In this document: positions 6,542-16,200 of the stretch, piece after piece
Position numbering within the stretch: the first letter of the stretch is position 1
Layout of the letters: the number at the start of each line of letters is the position of its first letter
Assembly (NCBI GenBank): GCA_002314525.1
Contig: DCGE01000173.1
Location: 1-21,921 of the forward strand
Length of the DNA: 21,921 bases
DNA from: Prevotellaceae bacterium UBA1786
GTDB lineage: Bacteria; Bacteroidota; Bacteroidia; Bacteroidales; Bacteroidaceae
Direction: 5' to 3'
Made by a program: the position numbers and the translations under genes
The notes under the pieces: generated by a model
What the model was told of the DNA's origin: nothing
What the model saw: only the letters and a program-made list of their open reading frames with translations
Databases searched by the model: none

Positions 6542-7885
6542 ATGGATAATAATGCAATAATCCTCAAGCGTCATCTGTTTGACCAAATGGTCAGTTGGAA
6601 GGACAAACGCAAACGCAAGCCCCTGATACTTCAGGGGGCGCGACAGGTTGGCAAGACCTGGCTGCTGAAGCGTTTCGGTAGTACATGTTTTGACAACTAT
6701 ATTGTAGTGAACATTGACAAGGACGATGCAATCCGCAATCTCTTTAGGCAGACCAAGGATCCTCACCGCCTGATTGAACAGATAGGAATGGTTAAAGGCC
6801 TGCCAATCCTCCCAAATAGGACATTACTTATCTTCGATGAGATCCAGGACAGTGATGAGGTGCTGAACAGCCTTAAATATTTCAAGGAGGATGCACCGGA
6901 ATATGCAGTTGCCTGTGCCGGTTCGCTGTTGGGAGTCGCCATGAGAAAAAAGAATCGTTCATTTCCTGTCGGGATGGTTGATTTTATGGATCTCTACCCT
7001 CTTAGCTTCAGCGAGTTCCTGGATTCATATGATGAACGGCTTGCCGGGATTGTCAGAAAATGGGAATGCGGTGAACAGCTTCCGGAAATAATTCATCAGG
7101 AGCTATGTGAGAAACTTAGGATACATTTAATAGTTGGCGGTATGCCAGAAGCTGTCGTTGATTGGATTGAGTCCCGTGATATCAATGAGGTGGATGCGAC
7201 GCTGGACAACATCCTGCGTGCATACCCACTTGACTTTTCGAAATATGCGACTCCGGCTGAGATGATCCGCATACAGCAGGTATGGGATAGCATGAAGCGG
7301 CAGTTGGCCAAAGACAACAAGAAATTCAAGTATTCGGACATCCAGAAAGGAGCCAGAGCCAGAGAATACGAGACGGCTGTTGACTGGTTATGCAGGGCCG
7401 GACTCGTCCACAAAGTGCATAATACAGAAACCGTACGTTTTCCACTTGAAGCATATAAGGATGAATCCATATTCAAACTCTACCTCAATGATGTAGGCCT
7501 TCTCAGGAGAATGTTCCATCTCGATTCAGCAACCATACTTCAGGAGAACCGTCTGTTTACGGAGTTCAAAGGCATAATGACTGAGAATTATGCACTTCTG
7601 AGTTTACTCCGTCAGGAACATACGCCACTATATTGGTCATCAGGCAATCAGGCAGAGATTGAATTCATCCTAGAATATAAGAACAGAATCATACCAGTTG
7701 AAGTCAAGTCGAAGGAAAGTATCCAGGCGAAGAGTCTTAGCATATTCCGCCAACGACACGACCCGGAGTTTTCAGTGCGTATGTCACTCCGTAACCTTCA
7801 ACTTCGTGACGGCCTGCTCAACCTCCCACTGTATCTTGCCGACAGGATGACTGACTTCATCGAACATCAGCCTTGCCTCCGCTAA
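6542..7885 (+). CDS. AAA (AAA_14) ATPase with C-terminal DUF4143 domain
   Basis: 447 residues from ATG 6542; the frame extends upstream to 6500 but that lies inside the promoter. Walker A is GARQVGKT (32-39), Walker B LLIFDEIQ (95-102), with a sensor-like strand CAGSLLGVA (125-133). The C-terminal DUF4143 half contains a PD-(D/E)XK-like pattern, AEIEFILEYKNRIIPVEVKS (371-390), with candidate Asp/Glu and Lys residues. The family is abundant and mobile in Bacteroidota; its cellular role is not established. No transmembrane segment or signal peptide, so cytoplasmic. It is the only plus-strand gene between minus-strand carbohydrate genes and has its own promoter and operator-like sites. It probably has no direct part in xylan breakdown and looks like an independent insertion. 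Confidence 0.88.
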   Translation: MDNNAIILKRHLFDQMVSWKDKRKRKPLILQGARQVGKTWLLKRFGSTCFDNYIVVNIDKDDAIRNLFRQTKDPHRLIEQIGMVKGLPILPNRTLLIFDEIQDSDEVLNSLKYFKEDAPEYAVACAGSLLGVAMRKKNRSFPVGMVDFMDLYPLSFSEFLDSYDERLAGIVRKWECGEQLPEIIHQELCEKLRIHLIVGGMPEAVVDWIESRDINEVDATLDNILRAYPLDFSKYATPAEMIRIQQVWDSMKRQLAKDNKKFKYSDIQKGARAREYETAVDWLCRAGLVHKVHNTETVRFPLEAYKDESIFKLYLNDVGLLRRMFHLDSATILQENRLFTEFKGIMTENYALLSLLRQEHTPLYWSSGNQAEIEFILEYKNRIIPVEVKSKESIQAKSLSIFRQRHDPEFSVRMSLRNLQLRDGLLNLPLYLADRMTDFIEHQPCLR

Positions 7886-7896
7886 TTCTTGAGCAG

Positions 7897-7929
7897 AAAA
7901 AAGACCGCCTGGCATATTGCCGGGCGGTC
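7897..7929 (-). terminator. Terminator of the GH98-GH115 operon
   Basis: Minus-strand hairpin with a 12-bp stem (arms plus 7903-7914 and 7918-7929, one G-T wobble), loop of three bases, followed by six T. There is no T-run on the plus side, so it acts for the minus-strand operon rather than the ATPase gene. It is homologous to the terminator after P2, and a compensatory base-pair change next to the loop (A-T here, G-C there) shows that the stem is maintained. Confidence 0.88.
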
Positions 7930-8021
7930 TCGGTTATTGGAATCTCCGTTTGAGGAGATTTCTGTTCAATGATTCTTATTTGTTGAGAACCTTCTTCCCG
8001 TTCTTGATAACGATACCCTTG
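7897..8021. repeat. 125-bp direct repeat, left copy
   Basis: Aligns without gaps to 13118-13242 with about 9 mismatches. It includes the terminator, 46 bp of further non-coding DNA and the codons for a GIVIKNGKKVLNK tail. Same orientation as the right copy; together they bracket the GH98-GH115 operon. Confidence 0.88.
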
Positions 8022-8110
8022 TCGTAGATGTCAACCGCCAGCTCATCTATTGCAGGAGTCGTATAGTGGCAAATATGTTCATCGACTTGGTCTTTTACTT
8101 TTGTACGCTG
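7976..8110 (-). pseudogene. In-frame C-terminal tail relic beyond the GH115 stop codon
   Basis: After the GH115 TAA (8113-8111) the same frame continues for 44 sense codons to a second TAA (7978-7976). It reads through CAG CGT ACA and ends TPAIDELAVDIYD followed by KGIVIKNGKKVLNK. The last part is the same tail as P2, nearly identical in DNA. Without the first stop, GH115 would be 935 residues with a P2-type tail. Possible explanations: a nonsense mutation or sequence error, a tail brought in by the repeat duplication, or low-level readthrough. No start codon or promoter suggests an independent gene. Confidence 0.7.
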
Positions 8111-10783
8111 TTATTTAGTCGCGGCATTGTTGGCTAGTCGCAATGGCGATTCTGGCAGACCCAAGAAAGATTTCTCGAAACCTCCATGATCTATACAGAA
8201 ACGCAGGAGTATTATGCCAGGTTGCAACGGACGTATGGTAAATGTGCAGTCTTCTGATGGCAGTTTCAGACGCAGCGTCTTTTCAATCTGCCGTGCCGCA
8301 CCTGTTGGGTACATCTTTGAGTAGTTGTTCTTCCAGGTAAGGTCACTGTTCAGATTGATCTCCACGAATTCCTGTCCTTCAAATCCGGCTTGTATGCTAT
8401 GTCCTCCCTTCAGGAAAGGCATGGTGCTGTCAAAGTACAGATGAACAGTGACAAGGCTGTCACCCGGCTGCATCTGGAAACGGTATGAGACGCTTGCACC
8501 ATGTGTGGGTTCGGTTTCTGGTTCAAGGAGAAATCCGGACAGCCTACGCCCCTGTTTTGGGATGGTTGTCCATTCAGTGCCGGGAGCTGCTGTAGCACTG
8601 TAGTAATGTTCTGCCTCGACTACGGCCACTCCGTTTCGCTCCTCCACGACATACCCACCGGCATGTGCCTTCTCAGGCGCTATGCGCTGGGTGCTCGGTC
8701 TTATGTTGAATTGTGGGCCATGCCAGTTCTTATATCCAATGTGCACCTGATCCATCATGTGATTCCACTTTCCATCACTCATCACATGATTGTAAGCGTA
8801 TGTCAACAACGAGTCGCGGTCGTAGCAGTAGTTTACACGGTCGGCATATTCGTTTGCACGTAAATCTGACAGACGTGCCCAGTACTTATTCTCTGCGAGG
8901 GAATAGTACATGTCGTAAACGTTAGCGAGAGCCTGGACTGGGTAGAGGACCAGTTGGCAGTATGCATTTTGGGCATCAGATGAGATTTCATGTTTCAGTC
9001 TCAGTGCCTGTGCTTCAAGTGCGGCAAAGCGATCCCTCATCTGCTCGAACTCGCCGTTTTCAAGGCTGTATGTGCGGTCGTCAAGCATCTCTGGTGTTAC
9101 GAGTGATGCATATTTGCAGTAGGTGTTTAGAATATTGGATGCCTGGGTGGCAGCATCGGCTCCGAATGTCTGTGCGCAGAATTGTTCCGAATAAGTCATG
9201 ACATCCTTGATACCGAACTTCTCCGGATTCCATGCCATTCGGAAAAACATGTCTGTAGGATATTCGTTTGGTTTAAGGTGGCCTACGTTGAGCAGCCATA
9301 GTTTATCCACTCCGTAATCGTATGTCAGGCGCAGCTGTTCCTGCATCTGCTGCAGTTGGGTAACGTTGAGCCACTTGCTGGCACGTGGTGCCCCATAGTA
9401 GCCAACGTGGTAATACATCCCATAGCCTCCCGGGTGACGAGGCTGGCCAGGTTCTGGAAGACGACGCACATCACCCCAGTTGTCGTCACAGAGCATGATT
9501 ATCATGTCATTCGGCACATGCATACCTTGGTCGTAATACTCAAGGACCTCGCTGTACAGCGTCCATACCTGAGGAGTAGCTGAAGCAGGCTTTCCCGTCA
9601 CCTTTTCTATTATCTGGCGCTGTTCTCCCATAATCTCCTCAAGGACACGGAAATTCGCCTCCGCACTGCCAGCATCGGTCATGGGACGGTCTTCATCACC
9701 GCGCATTCCCATGGTAATCAGGGATTCGTAGTTCTTGGTATGCTCTATGCCTTCGGTAAAGAACTGCTTGATGGCCTCCTTGTTGGTCAGCCAGTTCCAT
9801 TCTCCGTTGCCGTAGTTCTGCTTATTGCGCAGCCACTCCTGTTGGGAGCGCTGCATGGGCTCATGGTGGCTTGTGCCCACCACGATGCCGTATTCGTCGG
9901 CCAGACGCGGATTCTCGGGGTCATCCAGATTGAAGGCATTACCCTCAAAGCTTCCGTCCTCATTTTGGATTATCGTCTGCAGAGGCAGGTACTCCTTGAA
10001 GGATCCCCACATTCCAGGCCATAGCAAGTTGCCTTTCAGGCGCAGGATTAGCTCAAACATGTGTGAGTACATCTCACTGCCCATGCCCTTTTCGAACTTG
10101 GCACGTGCCCAGCGTTGCATACATGGATTCTCGTCATTGATGAACAGTCCGCGATACTTCACCTTCGGCTCGCCACTGACAAAAGTACCCCTTTTCACAT
10201 AGGCCGAAGCCATCTTGCGTACAGGCACGTCGGCCCACCAGTACCAAGGTGACACACCGAGCTGCTGGGACAGTTCGTAAATACCGTAGATGGTGCCTCG
10301 CTTGTCACTGCCCGCTATTACCAGTGTGCTGCCACCTCTCTTCCATGGGTTGTCAACTGTGGTTATCATGTAGCTTTCCCACTTGTCTTTGATATGGGCA
10401 GTGTCCAACAGACCGCGTTCTGCCAGATCATCAATCATACGACTATGTCCGAGCGTGCCGATTATTATCTCTTGTCCTTTGTGCTTTGCATCTGCCTTCA
10501 GATTGGGACGGCATCCGGTCACGGCTTCTATGTCGTGCTGCAGATCTGAAGCAGCACGGATTACGCCCGGCCAGTCGTTCGTGCTGTATACTATGGTACT
10601 AACCTTCCCATCGGCTGCAACTACGAATGACTCTTCTGCCGGTTTTGTCTCATTGACGATGAACGGGATTTCCCCTAACATATTGACCGTAGCATCTCCT
10701 TGAGCACGTATGCTTACGGAAGGTATGGTTATCACAGAGACAAGCCCTGCAATCAATGGTTTGATATGGTTCAAACTAAACAT
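8111..10783 (-). CDS. GH115 xylan alpha-1,2-(4-O-methyl)-glucuronidase
   Basis: 890 residues. Signal peptide 1-27. Domain order fits GH115: N-terminal alpha/beta domain (about 30-195, with WPGVIRAASDLQ and GTIYGIYELSQQLGVSPWYWW), catalytic barrel (about 205-505, with KYRGLFINDENP, MGMRGDEDRP, LYSEVLEYYD and DDNWGDVRRLP), helical region (505-690), and GH115 C-terminal beta domain (about 710-880, opening VVEAEHY and closing KSFLGLPES). The family releases glucuronic acid or its 4-O-methyl form from internal or terminal xylose of glucuronoxylan. It starts 7 bp after the GH98 stop, so the two are co-transcribed. The family normally ends close to the PES motif, so the annotated stop gives a complete enzyme; an in-frame tail follows the stop. 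Confidence 0.93.
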   Translation of the reverse strand: MFSLNHIKPLIAGLVSVITIPSVSIRAQGDATVNMLGEIPFIVNETKPAEESFVVAADGKVSTIVYSTNDWPGVIRAASDLQHDIEAVTGCRPNLKADAKHKGQEIIIGTLGHSRMIDDLAERGLLDTAHIKDKWESYMITTVDNPWKRGGSTLVIAGSDKRGTIYGIYELSQQLGVSPWYWWADVPVRKMASAYVKRGTFVSGEPKVKYRGLFINDENPCMQRWARAKFEKGMGSEMYSHMFELILRLKGNLLWPGMWGSFKEYLPLQTIIQNEDGSFEGNAFNLDDPENPRLADEYGIVVGTSHHEPMQRSQQEWLRNKQNYGNGEWNWLTNKEAIKQFFTEGIEHTKNYESLITMGMRGDEDRPMTDAGSAEANFRVLEEIMGEQRQIIEKVTGKPASATPQVWTLYSEVLEYYDQGMHVPNDMIIMLCDDNWGDVRRLPEPGQPRHPGGYGMYYHVGYYGAPRASKWLNVTQLQQMQEQLRLTYDYGVDKLWLLNVGHLKPNEYPTDMFFRMAWNPEKFGIKDVMTYSEQFCAQTFGADAATQASNILNTYCKYASLVTPEMLDDRTYSLENGEFEQMRDRFAALEAQALRLKHEISSDAQNAYCQLVLYPVQALANVYDMYYSLAENKYWARLSDLRANEYADRVNYCYDRDSLLTYAYNHVMSDGKWNHMMDQVHIGYKNWHGPQFNIRPSTQRIAPEKAHAGGYVVEERNGVAVVEAEHYYSATAAPGTEWTTIPKQGRRLSGFLLEPETEPTHGASVSYRFQMQPGDSLVTVHLYFDSTMPFLKGGHSIQAGFEGQEFVEINLNSDLTWKNNYSKMYPTGAARQIEKTLRLKLPSEDCTFTIRPLQPGIILLRFCIDHGGFEKSFLGLPESPLRLANNAATK

Positions 10784-10790
10784 TTTGTTG

Positions 10791-13004
10791 TTATTCGATT
10801 ACTATATTATCAAGATACAAGTCATAGGCCGAAGCTTCATGGTTAGACAGCACCAACTCGTTTTCACCTTTCTTGAGACTGATGGTCTGGCTCACCGTTC
10901 CCCAGAAGTCGTTCGTGTTGGTTGCAGGCAGACTTATTTCCGTAGTCTGACCGTTCACTGTGAGGTCAAGCTTGCGTCCTCCATCAGTGGCGGCATACCT
11001 GAGTGTCAGCCTATACTGGCCAGACTTCAGGGCTTTCACCATGTCGCGGACCTTCGCGTCGCCTTCCTTGCCGAAGTGAAGGTAGCCCTGTGCTGTGTAG
11101 TTGCGAATTTTATCTCGCACTCCGTTGATAGTCACGCCGTCAATGCCACGGTGGTCAAAGTTTTCTGCCTCATACTGGCGTGGACCGTAATAAACTGGTG
11201 GGGCTACTGGTGCTGAGATCTTGGCAGCGATATTACCCTTTAGACGATTCTTTGTACTGCCCTTACACTGGATCTCAATATCGACTGGTCCGTTGTGGCT
11301 GACAAAGACGGTGTAGTCGCTTCCCGTTTGGATTGCCCACACTCGGGCGCCCTCGTCAGTGGAGGCACGAACCTGCAGGCGATCCGTAGCCTTCAGATCG
11401 GCCTTTCCCTTCACGCCGCTGATTACGATCGTATCTGTGCGAAGTCCTGGCAGTGCATTGTCATAGTTGTTGATGTATATCTCCAGGCCGTCTTTGAGTT
11501 CCTTGATCAGAGCTGCCGAATAGCGCGTGAACTTCAGGTCTATGGCATTGCAGCTATTGTATTTGAAAGGAACATGTGCTGTTGCCATCCTTCCGTTCTT
11601 GAATGGGTTATAGACCACCCAACAGTTCTGGTTGCGCCCTACGTACATGTCGCCGGTGTATTCCTGTGGATAGAGGCTGTTGAACTCGTTGACCTTTTCC
11701 TGCTCCGTAGGCCATCGCTTTGTATAGTCTGACACATTGACATGCACGTCAACTTTCCGTGCTACGTCGTCGTTGAAACCGTAGATCATAGGTATGGCTG
11801 CATATCTTCCGGTACTCTTGAACCATGAACTCTGCCTTAGGTATGTGCCGTCTCCGGGCATCTTATACAATCCGTCATACAGGGTTTCTGGAGTGATGTA
11901 GTTGCCACGCATCACGTCGCGTTCTTCCGACTCATTGTTGACGTCCTGTATCAGGAGAATTTTGGTGTTGCCGACAACCTCCTGACGCGTAGGCAGACGC
12001 AGCATTCCGTCGATTATCTTACGGAACATGTCAATACTGATGTTGTAGAACTGAGGATAGAACTCCCACTGGCGGCTGGTGTATCCGTCGGGGGTGGTGG
12101 TTGTTCCTATTTCGTGACACACCTGCACAGGGACTGTCTCGGGACCGTCAATCACAGTCGTGCCGGTCAGGAGCAGGCGTTCGAGGTCAGGTGCGATGCC
12201 GGCGGCGGCAGGGAACTTCTCGCGACGGCTCACACCCACCCATCCTGTCTCGTCGGGACGCATCCCAAGGTGTCCGGCATAGCCTGACAGGAAGGCACCG
12301 AGCGATGTGCTCTGGACGTCGTGGAAACCGCTTCCTATGGTGAATTTCTCACACATGATGAGGTTTTCTGGATGTTCTGAGCATAGCTTGCACAGTTCTG
12401 CGTTACGCTTGAAGAAGGCGACGGCATTACGGTCGGCATCATAATAGGCATTGCAGGAACTCCAGCACAGATAGCCACCATACTTGATATTCAACTTCAT
12501 GAGCTGAGCCCAAAGGTTCAGACGTGTAGGGTATGAGACACCGAACGGGTCATCATAGCCCCAGAACTGTTCGCAGTAGTTGAATCCCAGGAAATTTGGG
12601 TAATCACGGAAGAATTCCTCGTAGATGGTCATATCGTCATCGGGGAAGTGGCAGAATGCACCCGACGACGGCTGCACCATGGCCCATACCCGGTTCTCGG
12701 CACATGTCCTCAACCAGGATTTGGCTGTTTCGTAACCGTACTCAACTTGCAACCACTTGTTTCCGCGGTGGTTGATTGAGAGAGAAATGTTGAATACAAC
12801 CCACGGCTTGATATCTTCAGGCACCATGTCAATGATCTTCTGGGGATCGGCGTGGTTCCATGTGTCAATGTGGATAATCCACATAGGCTGTTCCACCGAG
12901 ATGGGACGACGAAGCGGATTTGTACTGGCTGTCACGGAGTGTGGTAGTAACAACAGCATGAAAGCAATCAGCATGCATATGTTTCTTGCGACTTTCATAA
13001 TCAA
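10791..13004 (-). CDS. GH98 endo-acting glycosidase, probable xylanase, with C-terminal CBM
   Basis: 737 residues. Signal peptide 1-26; an alternative ATG two codons later would change little. Residues about 30-340 carry GH98 hallmarks: RRPISVEQPMWIIHIDTWN, WVVFNISLSINH, GYETAKSWLRTCAEN, MVQPSSG, FNYCEQFWG (Glu145, candidate catalytic acid), RPDETGW and IDGPETVP. A beta-rich GH98 C-terminal region follows, then a CBM6/35-like beta-sandwich (about 610-737, opening YEAENF and closing AYDLYLDNIVIE). GH98 contains blood-group endo-beta-galactosidases and endo-xylanases acting on highly substituted xylan; the GH115 partner and GH10 neighbour favour xylan (inference). First gene of a two-gene operon. 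Its -7 box lacks the WWTGTWTC element found before the other secreted-protein units here. Confidence 0.88.
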   Translation of the reverse strand: MIMKVARNICMLIAFMLLLLPHSVTASTNPLRRPISVEQPMWIIHIDTWNHADPQKIIDMVPEDIKPWVVFNISLSINHRGNKWLQVEYGYETAKSWLRTCAENRVWAMVQPSSGAFCHFPDDDMTIYEEFFRDYPNFLGFNYCEQFWGYDDPFGVSYPTRLNLWAQLMKLNIKYGGYLCWSSCNAYYDADRNAVAFFKRNAELCKLCSEHPENLIMCEKFTIGSGFHDVQSTSLGAFLSGYAGHLGMRPDETGWVGVSRREKFPAAAGIAPDLERLLLTGTTVIDGPETVPVQVCHEIGTTTTPDGYTSRQWEFYPQFYNISIDMFRKIIDGMLRLPTRQEVVGNTKILLIQDVNNESEERDVMRGNYITPETLYDGLYKMPGDGTYLRQSSWFKSTGRYAAIPMIYGFNDDVARKVDVHVNVSDYTKRWPTEQEKVNEFNSLYPQEYTGDMYVGRNQNCWVVYNPFKNGRMATAHVPFKYNSCNAIDLKFTRYSAALIKELKDGLEIYINNYDNALPGLRTDTIVISGVKGKADLKATDRLQVRASTDEGARVWAIQTGSDYTVFVSHNGPVDIEIQCKGSTKNRLKGNIAAKISAPVAPPVYYGPRQYEAENFDHRGIDGVTINGVRDKIRNYTAQGYLHFGKEGDAKVRDMVKALKSGQYRLTLRYAATDGGRKLDLTVNGQTTEISLPATNTNDFWGTVSQTISLKKGENELVLSNHEASAYDLYLDNIVIE

Positions 13005-13023
13005 ATCAGTTATATTGACGTTA

Positions 13024-13031
13024 CAAAGGTA
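13024..13031 (-). promoter_or_regulatory. Putative -7 box of the GH98-GH115 operon
   Basis: TACCTTTG on the minus strand fits TAnnTTTG and lies 20 bp before the ATG. No TTTG at -33 and no WWTGTWTC pair upstream were seen. It sits between the P2 terminator and the GH98 start, so the operon can be transcribed independently of P2. Confidence 0.5.
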
Positions 13032-13117
13032 CGAAAAAAACTTAAACTCTTGTCTATATCTATGAAAAATGTGTAATTCTGCTCTTTTTTGCTATAGAGA
13101 TCTTGAAGGGATGACCC

Positions 13118-13149
13118 AAAAAAAACCGCTCGGCGTATCGCCGGGCGGT
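13118..13149 (-). terminator. Terminator of P2
   Basis: Minus-strand hairpin with an 11-bp stem (arms plus 13125-13135 and 13139-13149, one wobble) and a TAT/ATA loop, followed by T8 (plus A-run 13118-13125). It begins about 47 bp after the P2 stop and separates P2 from the GH98 operon. Confidence 0.88.
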
Positions 13150-13242
13150 CTTGGTTATTGGAATCTCCGTTTGAGGAGATTTCTGTTCAGTGATTCTTAT
13201 TTGTTGAGAACCTTCTTACCGTTCTTAATAACGATACCCTTG
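13118..13242. repeat. 125-bp direct repeat, right copy (P2 3' end and terminator)
   Basis: The counterpart of 7897-8021, about 93% identical by hand alignment without gaps. Here the coding part is the true end of P2, so this is the likely source copy. Confidence 0.88.
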
Positions 13243-16200
13243 AAGCCGTTGCTTACTGCCTGGCCTGCGAGGTTGTAAGTCTTGCCAGCGTTCTCATCTA
13301 CAGATACGATACCTGAGATAGAAGTTGGAGTAGCCTTACCAAGGTAGAAGAGCTGGAAGTTAGAGAAGATTACCCAGTCACCGCTGAAACCAGCGATCTT
13401 CTGGATACCAACTGTCATGTCGTCACCGTCGTTAGCAACCATGAGAGAAACCTCAAGTGGATATTCGCCCTTAGCGAAGCGGAGAGCAGCACCTGCCATT
13501 GATTCAGGGAAGAAGAGAGCTGTGCTATCTGCTGTGTAGCAGCGACCGTCGAATGGATACTGGAAGTTACCACCAGCGAGATCGTATGTGCTATCGTAGA
13601 AGATTGCGCCTGTTTCAGGATCTGTTGCGGCAGCCTTATCCTCTTCAGTGAGTTCTTCGTAGAGAAGGAATGTACCGTTGTTACCTACTGTGTAACCACT
13701 GTCAGTGATCTTGAATGAACCAGGGAATGAGAGACCAGTTTCCTTAGTGTCACATACTGATGTAACAGCATCAGAAGCTTCAGCACCGTTGCTTCTCATA
13801 TAAGCGAATGCGTTCTGGTTTTCCCACTTGCTCTTGTCACCACCGATTGAAGTCCAAGTGTCATAGCACTTCTGGAGGTCTGCAGAACCGTTACCGTCAC
13901 GATAGAGGGCATTGAGAGTGAGCTTGTAAGCACCTGCAGGGAGACCCTTGACTGTCTGGTAGAAGTTGAATGTAGTGTTGTTCCAGATTTCAGCTGTGTG
14001 GCGTCCGTTACCGTATTCATTCTGTGAGAGTGAAGTTCCTTCCCAACCGCTTGTACCGTCGAAGTTAGGGTTGCTGAGGAGAACTGTTACGTTGAGAGGA
14101 TTCTGTTCAGTAGCCTTGTCACCACCGAGAGCCTTGATAACTTCCTGTGAGTAGATCTGAGCGAGTTCAGCCTCGTAAGCATTAAGAGCTTCAACAGTCT
14201 GATATCCGGCCTTGATTGCAGTTGCCTGCTTAGCAAGGATTGGAGCGTAACCGTCTGATCCAAGAGCAGCAGCCTTGTCATACATCTTAATATATGATGC
14301 GTATGCTTTATAAACATCACCAGCATCACTTGCATCTGTGTAAACAGAAGTTTCAGCCAATGGAAGAGCAGTTACGTAAAGGAGAGCTGGATCCAGCATG
14401 AGATACTGTTCTGCAGTCTCTTCATAGTTGAGCTGGAGTGAAGTATAGTCGTCGATAGCAGTGAACTTAGCGATAACGCCGTCAGCAACGCGCATGTAGT
14501 CAGTTGCTTCCTTAGCGTATGCTACAGCCTGATCGAATGTAGCAGTTGAGTTCAATGGACGGAGACCTGCAATAGCAGTAAGCTTGTTCTGAACGAATGC
14601 CTTATCACCAGGCCAGAGGTTCTTAGTAGCGAGCTGATCTTCAACATTCTGGATGTCTTCAACGATCATTGCGTCGTAAGGAGGGTTTGTACCGTAGAAG
14701 TAGAGACGGAAACCAGTTGCAATCATAACCATTGATGTCTGAGCACCGATTGTGAGTTCGCCGTCAGGAACAGCAACGATTGATGTCTTGTGCTCTGCCC
14801 AAGAACGACCGTTCCATTCATTCCAACCCCACTGAGTCCAACCACCATTGAGGTTTGAGTCAGTATCACCTACAGGAGACTTAACAACATCACCAAGAGA
14901 GTTCTGAGCGAAGATGTTGTGCTGTTCCTTATTCCAAGTCTGACCACCCTGGTTACCTCTCATGAGGCCCTTGAGGCTGTAGTAACCTTCAGGAAGACCT
15001 ACGAGGTGCTGTTCGATACCGATGTAACCCTTAGCGATTGAGTTCCAACCATCAGAAGGACCGATAAGACCACCATGATAGCTGAGGCTGAGGCCTGGTG
15101 ACCAACCGTCTGTATAAGCTACAACCTTGTACCACTGGTTAGTTGCTTCTACGTCAGCAGAAAGAGTAACCTTAGAAACGATGTTTCCACGGCCTCCCTT
15201 ATTGATAACGTTTCCAACAGATGTCATACCTGATGCGATACTCTGTTCATCCCATTCAGAAACTGTTTCACCGTCAACAGTGATAGCCCATACCTTTGCA
15301 CCGTCACCACGGCGGTTGTCGATAAGGATAGGAGTGTTCTCTGGGTTAACGAACCAAGGGTGCTTGATGAGTGAAGTGAAGTCCTTCTCACCGAGTGAAC
15401 CAACTTCCTGACTGTCGAGGTAAGTTGCGCGTGCAGCAGAAAGAGATGTGAAAGCCTTAGTATAGTCGTCTGCACTTTCAATTTGTTCAGCGTAAGCAAT
15501 ACCAGTAGCAGCTTCGATAGCGAGACCGAATGCTTCCTTACCAGCGAAATCAGTAGAAAGATAGATGTCAGTTGAAGAAGCGATCAAATCACCGAGGTTG
15601 TTAGCTGACTCAAATGCCTTGCTGAAAGTTTCATAGTTTTCATCAAGAGACTTTGTTGCAGCAACAACTTCTTCAAGATTTGTCATATCTGGATCAAGTT
15701 CGATGAGGTAGTCTTCCATGAGGCTGACAAGTGCATTATAGCCACCGTCAACAACACGTGACTGAAGTTCTTCGAATTTCAATCTTGCTTCGTTGTAGTC
15801 ACTCTCGGCCATTGCGAGTTCACCTGCAGCATCAGCTGGACCGTCGTAGAAAATCTGCATCTTGCTCCAGCCAAACCAGTCCTGAGAGATGTTGGCAGTC
15901 TTGCGGAGACCGAGACGTACATAACCATCTTTGAGGAGGATGAACTTGAGTTCGTGACGATAGTTGTCAAGAGCGAAGTGAAGTGCAGCACCTTCATCAC
16001 AGTTTGGATAATAGCGTACTTCAACTGTGTCACCATTTTCACCAAGGATTACATAACTACCGTCGTTCTTCCATGATGCAGAACCAGAGTCATCAGTAAA
16101 CTGAGATTCGTGAACAGTTGAATAAGCAAGAGACTGGATAACCTTGTCAAAGTCACGGATAACTTCACCCTCAGGATCGTTTGATGCAAGAGTAGTTACG

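Noticed and set aside
6398..6766. 122-codon minus-strand reading frame
   Set aside because: It overlaps the ATPase promoter, twin palindromes and the start of the ATPase gene on the opposite strand; the residue composition resembles no protein family and no promoter serves it.
8111..8113. Treating GH115 as a broken gene
   Set aside because: All known GH115 domains are complete before the stop; only an optional C-terminal tail lies beyond it.
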